A stretch of 64,000 nt of DNA from JASJBU01 sp963790775 (lineage in GTDB: Bacteria; Pseudomonadota; Gammaproteobacteria; Chromatiales; Chromatiaceae): the NCBI GenBank assembly GCA_963790775.1, contig CAWBPR010000005.1, positions 372,001 to 436,000 of the forward strand, read 5' to 3'. The notes beneath the pieces were generated by a model that ran no database searches, had not been told where the DNA came from, and was given only the letters and a program-made list of their open reading frames with translations. The position numbers were made by a program, and so were the translations under genes. Below are positions 19,414-26,955 of this stretch, piece by piece; the stretch's first letter is position 1; the number at the start of each line of letters is the position of its first letter.

Positions 19414-19415
19414 AC

Positions 19416-20450
19416 ATGCTTGCGGAGCTCAATCCCTGGATTACCTGGGGTGGGTTTTTCCTGGGGCTGTTGTTTGGTGTGGTCTGTCAGCGGTCCAGGT
19501 TTTGTGTGGTTGCCGCAGTGAGCAATCTGGTGTTGATGCGGGACACGCGACAGCTGCATGCTTTCCTGGCGGCGTTTGGCGTAGCCCTGATAGGCACCGG
19601 CCTGATGGAGACCCTGCAGTGGGTGGATATCGGCGCCTCCAGTTACCGGAATACGACTTTCAACTGGCTGGGCGCACTGGCTGGTGGTCTGGTGTTTGGC
19701 ATCGGCGCAATGCTCGCCGGTGGCTGTGCGTCCCGCACACTGGTGCGCGCCGCAGAAGGCAATCTGGGCGCCTTGGTGACCCTGTTAAGCTTTGCCTTGA
19801 TTGCTGTTGTGACCCTGTTTGGCGTACTGGAACCTCTGCGTGCCTGGCTGGGCCAGGCAACTGCAATAACGCTTCAGAGTGATCAGACAAATCTGACGAA
19901 TCTTTGGGGTTTGCCGGTCTGGCTGCTGCCTGTGCTGTTGTTTGCTGTCTGTTGTGCCGCGATCTTCAGCTCAGGTGGATGGCGCGGCAATCTGCGGCAG
20001 ATCCTGGCGGGCGTCTCGATCGGTCTTATCCTGACAGCCGGTTGGTGGATCACTGGCGTGGCAGGGCAGGATGATTTCAACCAAACCGCTCCCTCTTCCC
20101 TCGCTGTGGCGGGGCCATTGGCCAGAGGTGCGGTCTATCTGACGACCGGGCAGGTCACCGGTTCCGGTTTTGCGCTGCTGCTGATTCTGGGGCTGATCAC
20201 TGGCGCCTTTGCCAGCGCCCTGATCAGCCGCGATTTTCGGTGGGTGGCGCCTGCCGGCAACCGTGTGGGAGCCTATCTGGTTGGCGGGGCGATGATGGGA
20301 GTGGGCGCCATCTTCGCCGGAGGCTGCAATATCGGTCAGGGGCTGACCGGCGCCGCCACGCTCTCGCTCCAGTCACTGCTGGCATTGGCCGGAATCCTGC
20401 TCGGCATGTGGTTGATGCTCTGGTGGATGCAGCGCTCAACTGCTGCTTGA
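19416..20450 (+). CDS. YeeE/YedE (TsuA-like) thiosulfate permease
   Basis: 344 residues, about nine or ten hydrophobic helices. Two half-repeats each carry a re-entrant GGC motif (AGGCASRTLVRAAEGNLG near C104 and AGGCNIGQGLTG near the C-terminus), plus an early CQRSRFC motif (C24, C30). In characterised TsuA proteins three such conserved cysteines relay thiosulfate across the membrane; all three positions seem present. I took ATG 19416, two bases after the soxZ stop; the frame opens earlier inside soxZ. The linkage suggests uptake of thiosulfate or a related sulfur species in partnership with SoxYZ. Confidence 0.88.
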   Translation: MLAELNPWITWGGFFLGLLFGVVCQRSRFCVVAAVSNLVLMRDTRQLHAFLAAFGVALIGTGLMETLQWVDIGASSYRNTTFNWLGALAGGLVFGIGAMLAGGCASRTLVRAAEGNLGALVTLLSFALIAVVTLFGVLEPLRAWLGQATAITLQSDQTNLTNLWGLPVWLLPVLLFAVCCAAIFSSGGWRGNLRQILAGVSIGLILTAGWWITGVAGQDDFNQTAPSSLAVAGPLARGAVYLTTGQVTGSGFALLLILGLITGAFASALISRDFRWVAPAGNRVGAYLVGGAMMGVGAIFAGGCNIGQGLTGAATLSLQSLLALAGILLGMWLMLWWMQRSTAA

Positions 20451-20457
20451 GTGAGGG

Positions 20458-20874
20458 CTATTCCCCATACAGGGTCAGGGTGATGCGCCGGCGGTGGGGG
20501 TGGGTGCGGTGCTCCCAGAGGTAGATACCCTGCCAGGTGCCCAGGCCGGGGCGGCCGTTGAGGATGGGAAAACTCAGGTCCATCTTGGTCAGAATCGAAC
20601 GGATGTGGGCCGGCATGTCATCCGGTCCCTCCTGGGTGTGGTCGAAGAGCGGGTCGCCATCCGGCGCCAGGCGGGACATGAAGCGCTCCAGGTCAGCGCG
20701 CACCGTGGGGTCAGCGTTCTCACACAGGATCAGCGAGGCGCTGGTATGTTGGATGAAAAGCTGGCAGATGCCGGTGGTGATCCCCGCCCGCTGAATGACC
20801 TCTGATACTTCCCGGGTAATATCGGCAGTGCCGCGGCCTCTGGTCCCGAAGGTTAGTGTCTCCTGAATCACCAC
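20458..20874 (-). CDS. YjbQ/UPF0047 family protein
   Basis: About 138 residues. The family signature is plain: FIQHTSASLILCENADPTV, then FDHTQEGPDDMPAHI, LTKMDLSFPILNG and GTWQGIYLWEHR. Members have been reported to support thiamine-phosphate synthase activity, but the physiological role is unsettled. I prefer GTG 20874, which has GGAGAAATAAAA just upstream and gives the usual family N-terminus (IQETLTF); ATG 20901 would add nine residues without a ribosome site. It converges on the YeeE gene with a 7-base gap. Confidence 0.92.
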   Translation of the reverse strand: MVIQETLTFGTRGRGTADITREVSEVIQRAGITTGICQLFIQHTSASLILCENADPTVRADLERFMSRLAPDGDPLFDHTQEGPDDMPAHIRSILTKMDLSFPILNGRPGLGTWQGIYLWEHRTHPHRRRITLTLYGE

Positions 20875-20941
20875 TTTTATTTCTCCCCGCCAATCTGGCA
20901 TGCTTGCTTGATATCAAGAGTTTAATAGGAATCCACCGGTA

Positions 20942-23044
20942 TTGAAAAAGGCCGCACTTGCTGAGAGTCTGGAAGAGAGGCCGCTGACCAGCCTGAAGCG
21001 TGTGGGACCCAAGGTGGCTGAAAGACTTGCCCGCCTGGGACTCTTCACGGTGCAGGACCTGCTGTTCCACCTGCCGCTGCGTTATCAGGACAGGACCCAG
21101 ATTCGACCCATCGGGTCGCTGCGGCCCGGTGACCAGGCGGTGATAGAAGGGGAGATCGAGCTGGTGGATATCCGCTTCGGCCGTCGCCGCTCCCTGCTGG
21201 TCAGCCTGGCCGATGGCAGCGGCAGCCTGATCCTGCGTTTCTTTCATTTCAGCACGGCGCAGAAAAACGCCTTGCTGCGCGGTTCTCGTTTGCGCTGTTT
21301 CGGCGAAATCCGCAATGGCCCGAACAGTCTGGAGATAGTCCATCCCGAATATCAGCGGGTGGACCCGGATACCCCCTTGCCGGCGGATGATCATCTGACG
21401 CCGATCTATCCCACCACCGAGGGGGTGCATCAACTGACCCTGAGGGGGCTTACGCAACAGGCTCTGGTTTTATTGGAAGATTATCCAGCTGGTTTACAGG
21501 AGTGGCTGCCCGCCAGGTTGCTGGGCCGGTTTCGCTTACCTGACCTGGCGGCCGCCATCAGAACTCTGCATCGCCCGCCACCGGACGCACCCCAGGACCA
21601 GCTTCTGGAGGGCCGTCATCCGGCCCAGCAGCGCCTCACCTTTGAGGAGTTGCTGGCGCATCAGATCAGTCTGCGGGAGCTGCGCCTGCAGCATGCCAGA
21701 ATGGCGGCGCCGGCATTGCAGGGGGATGGCGCCTTGCGGCGTCAGCTACTCAATAGCCTGCCATTTACTTTGACCAGGGCCCAGCAGCGGGTGGTGCTCG
21801 AAATCGAGGCGGATCTGAATCAACCGCTCCCGATGCAGCGCCTGGTGCAGGGCGATGTGGGATCGGGCAAGACCATCGTCAGCGCCCTGGCCGCTCTGCA
21901 GGCAGTGGAGTGCGGCCGGCAGGTGGCGTTGATGGCCCCCACTGAGCTGCTGGCGGAACAGCATCTGCGCAATTTCTCACTCTGGCTGGAGTCCATGCAA
22001 GTGGCAACGGCCTGGTTGACGGGGCGTCTCAAGGGCCGCCCACGAGAGGCCGTGCTGGAGTCTATTGCAGCTGGCGAGGCGCAAGTCCTGGTCGGCACCC
22101 ATGCCCTGTTTCAGGGTGATGTGGTGTTCAATGACCTCGGTCTGGTGATCATCGATGAACAACACCGGTTCGGGGTGCATCAGCGGCTCGCACTGCGTGA
22201 AAAAGGCCAGGCCAATGGCCATATCCCTCATCAACTGATCATGACCGCCACGCCCATCCCCCGCACCCTGGCAATGACCGCTTATGCGGATCTTGACCTG
22301 TCGGTGATCGATGAACTGCCCCCCGGCCGCAAGCCGGTCACCACCGTGGTCATTGCAGACGCCCGCAGGGAGGAGGTGGTGGCGCGGGTGAGGGCGGCTT
22401 GTGCGGAAGGCCGGCAGGCCTACTGGGTTTGTACCCTGATCGAGGAGTCGGAGGCACTGCAGTGCCAGGCTGCGGAGGATACGGTGCAGATGCTTGCACA
22501 GGCCCTGCCCGAGCTGCAGGTCGGGCTGGTGCATGGCCGTGTGAAACAGGATGAAAAAGAGCGCATCATGGCGCGGTTCAAAGCAGCAGACTTGGATCTG
22601 CTGGTGGCCACCACGGTGATCGAGGTTGGCGTCGATGTGCCGAATGCCAGCCTGATGATCATTGAAAACCCTGAACGGCTCGGCCTGGCGCAGCTCCATC
22701 AATTGCGCGGCCGGGTCGGTCGGGGCAGCGCCGAAAGCCATTGTGTGCTGATGTATCATGCCCCGCTCTCAGCGAATGCCAGACAGCGCCTGGCGATTCT
22801 GCGTGAAACCAGCGACGGCTTCGTGATTGCGCAAAAAGATCTGGAGATGCGCGGTCCGGGTGAGGTGCTGGGCACCCGGCAGACCGGCGAGATGCAGCTG
22901 CGGATTGCTGATCTGGTGCGGGACCAGCATCTGTTGGAAGATGTCAGAGAGGCTGCTGAGCTGATGTTGCAAGACTATCCGGAGAACGCTTCTGCCCTAG
23001 TCAGGCGCTGGCTTGGACAGCGCGCGGATTACGGCAAGGTTTAA
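20942..23044 (+). CDS. recG: ATP-dependent DNA helicase RecG
   Basis: 700 residues, full length. The N-terminal wedge/OB domain (residues 1-150, LKRVGPKVAERLARLG) is followed by the helicase core with Walker A GDVGSGKT (near 305), DEQH box (near 405), TATPIPRTLAM and C-terminal QLRGRVGRG. RecG remodels stalled forks and branched DNA during repair. The apparent start is TTG 20942. It diverges from the YjbQ gene; the 40-base gap may hold both promoters, though none is obvious. Confidence 0.97.
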   Translation: MKKAALAESLEERPLTSLKRVGPKVAERLARLGLFTVQDLLFHLPLRYQDRTQIRPIGSLRPGDQAVIEGEIELVDIRFGRRRSLLVSLADGSGSLILRFFHFSTAQKNALLRGSRLRCFGEIRNGPNSLEIVHPEYQRVDPDTPLPADDHLTPIYPTTEGVHQLTLRGLTQQALVLLEDYPAGLQEWLPARLLGRFRLPDLAAAIRTLHRPPPDAPQDQLLEGRHPAQQRLTFEELLAHQISLRELRLQHARMAAPALQGDGALRRQLLNSLPFTLTRAQQRVVLEIEADLNQPLPMQRLVQGDVGSGKTIVSALAALQAVECGRQVALMAPTELLAEQHLRNFSLWLESMQVATAWLTGRLKGRPREAVLESIAAGEAQVLVGTHALFQGDVVFNDLGLVIIDEQHRFGVHQRLALREKGQANGHIPHQLIMTATPIPRTLAMTAYADLDLSVIDELPPGRKPVTTVVIADARREEVVARVRAACAEGRQAYWVCTLIEESEALQCQAAEDTVQMLAQALPELQVGLVHGRVKQDEKERIMARFKAADLDLLVATTVIEVGVDVPNASLMIIENPERLGLAQLHQLRGRVGRGSAESHCVLMYHAPLSANARQRLAILRETSDGFVIAQKDLEMRGPGEVLGTRQTGEMQLRIADLVRDQHLLEDVREAAELMLQDYPENASALVRRWLGQRADYGKV

Positions 23045-23389
23045 TCCGAAAAATCCCCCTGGCTGGTTTATCCTATGAACAGGCCATGCACAACGAGGGA
23101 ACGCGCAAGGCGCCCTCGCGCCGATCTCGCTGCCTGGCGGTATTTTAGCTTGTATCAATGGTTTAGGTTCTTAGCACAAGCGAAAATCCACCCCTGAACG
23201 CTGATCTTGGCGCGATCATGCGTTTCCGGGTGAAATATTCAGCTCAGGCTATGCGATAATTCAGCTCTTTCTGGGTTCGGCTTTTTTATTTCCGTTTGGT
23301 GGATCAGGGAAACAGGGTGATTGCTCGGTGACAGGAGATGGTGGATTGATTGCGGTGTTTTCAGCGTTCAGTAGAGTGATCATAAGGCA
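23045..23389 (+). other. Intergenic region between recG and ubiC
   Basis: No convincing coding sequence. A GC-rich imperfect hairpin (CGAGGG ... CCCTCG, about 23094-23126) follows recG but lacks a T-run, so it is at best a weak terminator. The rest shows no recognisable motif and presumably holds the ubiC promoter. Confidence 0.4.
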
Positions 23390-23965
23390 GTGGTAGCGAG
23401 AACCAGGGAAAAATCCATCCTCGAACCGAACTGGGGGGAGTGGCGGCTGCAGCGGATTGCCGCAATTCCAGCAGACGTAGCAGTGTGGCTGCGTGATGAA
23501 GGGTCACTGACCCGGCGAGTGGTACAGGCCTGTGGCGCGGGCCGGTTTCGTGTCCGCCTGTTGCACCAGACCTGGGGTTCGCCGCTCTACAGTGAAAGCA
23601 AGGTTTTAAGGCTGCGCCGAGGTGAAGCGACGCTGATCCGGGAGGTGGAGTTGTTGTGTGATGAACATCCCTGGGTCTTCGCCAGGACACTGATCCCGGC
23701 AACCAGTCTGAAAGGTTCTGCGCGGCGCTTGACGCAGCTGGGCGCAAAACCCCTGGGCGCGGTACTCTTTTCCGAAGCCAGCGTGCATCGCGGGGTCACT
23801 CAGATTGCCCGACTGCAGCCCCGGCATCCGCTGTTTGTATCCGCCACGGCAAACCTGGAACAACAACCTCAAACGTTATGGGGTCGCAGAACATTGTTCT
23901 ATATCTCTGGACGCCCGATACTGGTCAATGAAATATTTCTGCCTGATATACCGCAAAGCGACTAA
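23390..23965 (+). CDS. ubiC: Chorismate pyruvate-lyase UbiC
   Basis: 191 residues. It matches the chorismate lyase fold: WLRDEGSLTRRVVQACGAGRFRVRLL, then REVELLCDEHPWVFARTLIP, and a C-terminal FYISGRPILVNEIFLPD containing the conserved Glu. The enzyme splits chorismate into 4-hydroxybenzoate and pyruvate, the first committed step of ubiquinone synthesis. The start is a GTG. It is two bases upstream of ubiA, which uses its product. Confidence 0.93.
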   Translation: MVARTREKSILEPNWGEWRLQRIAAIPADVAVWLRDEGSLTRRVVQACGAGRFRVRLLHQTWGSPLYSESKVLRLRRGEATLIREVELLCDEHPWVFARTLIPATSLKGSARRLTQLGAKPLGAVLFSEASVHRGVTQIARLQPRHPLFVSATANLEQQPQTLWGRRTLFYISGRPILVNEIFLPDIPQSD

Positions 23966-23967
23966 CG

Positions 23968-24876
23968 ATGAGTTCACCGGAAGTTAAGATTGAAAACCTC
24001 CAGCCTGGTCCAGTCCGCTGGCCAGAAAGGCTGCGGCGTTACGCGTTGTTGATACGGCTGCATAAGCCTATCGGTATTCTGTTGTTATTGTGGCCCTCAC
24101 TCTGGGCGCTGTGGGTCGCAGGGGAGGGGCAGCCGCCCTGGCGGATCGTGCTGGTCTTCATGCTGGGTGTGGCGCTGATGCGTTCTGCGGGATGCGCCAT
24201 CAACGATTTTGCCGACCGGCATATCGATGGACATGTGGCCCGCACCCGGGAGCGGCCTGTGGCCAGTGGCCTGGTGAGTGCGGGCGAGGCCCTGGCAGTC
24301 TTTGTGTTGCTCAGTCTGATCGCCTTCTCGCTGCTGTTTTTCCTTAACTGGCAGACCATGGCGTTATCGGTGGGAGCAGCAATCCTTGCCGCTGGTTATC
24401 CGTTTATGAAACGTTACACCCATCTCCCTCAGGTGGTCTTGGGTGCGGCATTCGGCTGGGCCGTGCCTATGGCCTTCATGGCTGTCACCGAGTCGATGCC
24501 ATTGGTTGCCTGGATCATGTTTGCGGCCACCCTGCTGTGGGCGCTTATCTACGATACTCAGTATGCCATGGTAGACCGGGAGGACGACCTGAAGATCGGA
24601 GTCAAATCCACCGCCATTCTATTTGGCCGCCATGATCTGCTGATCATTGGTTCGCTGCAGATCATCATGCTGCTGCTGTTGATTCTGATCGGCATACTGA
24701 GCGGCAGGGGCTGGATCTATTATCTTGGGTTGGCCGTCAGTGCAGGTTTTTTTATTTTTCAACAGATCATCAGTCTGCAGCGTACTCCAAAGGCCTATTT
24801 TGAGGCGTTCCTCAACAACAACAATTTCGGCATGGCGGTGTTTCTAGGATTAATGCTGGATTACATGCTGGGGTGA
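23968..24876 (+). CDS. ubiA: 4-hydroxybenzoate polyprenyltransferase UbiA
   Basis: 302 residues, an integral membrane protein with about eight or nine helices. Both Asp-rich prenyl-diphosphate sites are present: INDFADRHIDGHVARTRERP (first) and DTQYAMVDREDDLKIGVKST (second). It attaches the isoprenoid tail to 4-hydroxybenzoate. Gene order ubiC-ubiA with a 2-base gap gives a simple pathway operon, and the downstream gene overlaps its stop or follows within 42 bases. Confidence 0.95.
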   Translation: MSSPEVKIENLQPGPVRWPERLRRYALLIRLHKPIGILLLLWPSLWALWVAGEGQPPWRIVLVFMLGVALMRSAGCAINDFADRHIDGHVARTRERPVASGLVSAGEALAVFVLLSLIAFSLLFFLNWQTMALSVGAAILAAGYPFMKRYTHLPQVVLGAAFGWAVPMAFMAVTESMPLVAWIMFAATLLWALIYDTQYAMVDREDDLKIGVKSTAILFGRHDLLIIGSLQIIMLLLLILIGILSGRGWIYYLGLAVSAGFFIFQQIISLQRTPKAYFEAFLNNNNFGMAVFLGLMLDYMLG

Positions 24877-24917
24877 GCCTGAGTGAACTGCTTTCACAGT
24901 CACTCAGGCGCGGGACT

Positions 24918-25943
24918 ATGAGTCCATCCATTACCCGGTTGCATCTGCTGATCCCCGGCCTGTTGGGACCGCTGCGGGACATTGAGTCATGGGGTGCCAC
25001 GCTGTCAGCCCCGGTTATTGAAAAACTGCTTTCCCGTGGCGACAGGAAGACCTGCCCGGGGAGTGATTACCTGAGCACGCTTTTTTCTCTGTTTGATTAT
25101 CCGCTGTCTGCAGCAAGGGATCTGCCGGTGGGAGCGGTAAACTATCAGGCAACAGGAGAGTGTGCGTCGGATGCCTGTTGGATGCGGGCTGATCCTGTGC
25201 ATCTCCGCCCCGACCGTGACCGCCTGCTGCTGTTCAATCATGAGCAGCTCGAAATCAAGGCCGCTGAAGCTGAAGAGATCGCCAGACTGTTCAATGAATA
25301 CTTCATTGAAGAACAGTTCCAATTGCTGACGCCTGGCCCCGAGAACTGGTATCTGAAACTCGACCATTGTCCCGCACTGAAGACCTGTGATCTCAATCAG
25401 GTTGTGGGGCATCATATCGAACCGTTCATGCCCGAGGGCAGGGATGCCAGGCGCTGGAGGCAGTTGCTCAATGAGATGCAGATGCTGCTGTTTCAATCCC
25501 CGGTGAATCAGCAACGTGAAGCCGAGGGCAGATTGACCATCAATGGCATCTGGCTGTCCGGTGCGGGTAAGCTGCCGCTAGTGAAACAGTCCCGTTTTAC
25601 TCGGGTCTATAGTGATGATCCAACAGCTCAAGGACTGGCGAGGCTTGCCAAGGTCGAAGTCGAGCCGCTTCACACTGAAGAACTATCATGGGCAGCAGGC
25701 GAAGAAAATCTGCTGGTGCTGACAGATCTCGTCTCTGCGGTGCTGCATGCCGATCCATATCGCTGGTGTGCAGAATTGGATAGTCTGGAACAGCGGGTCA
25801 GCTTGCTGGTAGATAAATTGCAGCGCATCAAGCAGAGTCAGCTAGTGCTCTATCCCTGTGACGGTGACTGTTATCTGGTGGGCGCCCGTTCACTCCGGCG
25901 GTTCTGGCGCCGCATCCGGAAACTGTCAACGCTGCTTTCTTAA
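24918..25943 (+). CDS. Phosphoglycerate-mutase-like RpfE-type protein (COG4255-like)
   Basis: About 341 residues. Recognisable blocks are LHLLIPGLLGP near the N-terminus, RADPVHLRPDRDRLLLF, and NEMQMLLFQSPVNQQREAEG followed by INGIWLSGAG. These resemble the family called regulatory protein RpfE-type or cofactor-independent phosphoglycerate-mutase-like; no enzymatic activity is established to my knowledge. The start is uncertain: GTG 24873 overlaps the ubiA stop (GTGA) and would couple translation, while ATG 24918 gives the usual short N-terminus. The name rests on remembered motifs. Confidence 0.7.
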   Translation: MSPSITRLHLLIPGLLGPLRDIESWGATLSAPVIEKLLSRGDRKTCPGSDYLSTLFSLFDYPLSAARDLPVGAVNYQATGECASDACWMRADPVHLRPDRDRLLLFNHEQLEIKAAEAEEIARLFNEYFIEEQFQLLTPGPENWYLKLDHCPALKTCDLNQVVGHHIEPFMPEGRDARRWRQLLNEMQMLLFQSPVNQQREAEGRLTINGIWLSGAGKLPLVKQSRFTRVYSDDPTAQGLARLAKVEVEPLHTEELSWAAGEENLLVLTDLVSAVLHADPYRWCAELDSLEQRVSLLVDKLQRIKQSQLVLYPCDGDCYLVGARSLRRFWRRIRKLSTLLS

Positions 25944-26053
25944 GAAAGAGATGATCAATCCATTCTTGTATTTAGCAAGGCATGGAATCGAGAAAATGCG
26001 ATTACCCGTTGCCTGCAATTTTAATTCAGAAGAACCAGAGGAGTAGTCTGTCG

Positions 26054-26686
26054 ATGTTGCATAAAAGCCGCCTCACCTTTTTGTTGGCCGTTGCATTTCT
26101 CTTCACCAACGAGTTAGCTGCAGATGACTCGGTGGGGGAGCAGATCTACCAACACTGTAAAGTCTGTCACGGGCTGAATGGCCTGGGGGGAAAAGAGGGA
26201 AAATATCCACGGATTGCCGGTCTGCCCCAAGCCTACATCGAGAAACAGCTGAGTGATTTCAAGAATCGTAAACGCCTGAACAAACCCATGGTGCCGGTTT
26301 TCAAGAATTGGCGGTTTAACCAGGACGCTATGGCATCGGTGGCCTCCTATGTCACCCAATTGCCGTTGGACGAATTGACTATCCCTGTGTATGAGCCGTC
26401 GCCTGAGAGTCTTGCGCAGTTTGATTCGCCGCAAGTGATGCAGGAAGTCGGGGAAGAACTCTTTCAGGACTGCATTCAGTGCCATGGAGAGCAGGCAGCC
26501 GGTAAAGCCGATAAAGAGAGTCCGCCACTGGTGAAACAGTATCCCAACTATCTGCTTAAACAGATCGGTGACTTCGCCAGCGGCCACCGCGTCCATGAAA
26601 ACAGTGAGGCCCTGTTCTCGGAGCTCGAGGTGGATGAGATCGAGGCACTGCTGCTGTATATCAGTACGCTCTCAGTAACAGAGTGA
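26054..26686 (+). CDS. Diheme cytochrome c (c4/c553-like)
   Basis: 210 residues. A signal peptide (FLLAVAFLFTNELAAD) precedes two homologous heme domains, each with a CXXCH site: CKVCH and CIQCH. Met axial ligands are plausible (NKPMVPVF in the first domain). The length and two-domain layout fit cytochrome c4-type electron carriers between the bc1 complex or sulfur oxidation enzymes and a terminal oxidase. I chose ATG 26054 because it starts the signal peptide and GAGGAG lies upstream. Confidence 0.9.
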   Translation: MLHKSRLTFLLAVAFLFTNELAADDSVGEQIYQHCKVCHGLNGLGGKEGKYPRIAGLPQAYIEKQLSDFKNRKRLNKPMVPVFKNWRFNQDAMASVASYVTQLPLDELTIPVYEPSPESLAQFDSPQVMQEVGEELFQDCIQCHGEQAAGKADKESPPLVKQYPNYLLKQIGDFASGHRVHENSEALFSELEVDEIEALLLYISTLSVTE

Positions 26687-26955
26687 GTGATGAATCCAGG
26701 CGGGTCGTAGCGGGTAGTGTTGAGGGACTAGGAGCCAGGACATTCAGTATGCATTGGAACCGCTGTGATTTAATGGCTTGATACTTTTTTTGTGTACCAA
26801 TCAAGGTTATCCCGTTGTTATGAGGGTTCCTTTTTATCGCCTGATAAGCTGAACTAGTATTACCTGATTATAAAACTAAGGTAATCTGCCTTCTTATGGA
26901 GTCATCTTGCTTCATTGGGCATTCAGAATAAAAAAAGTAATATCAAGGAGATATG

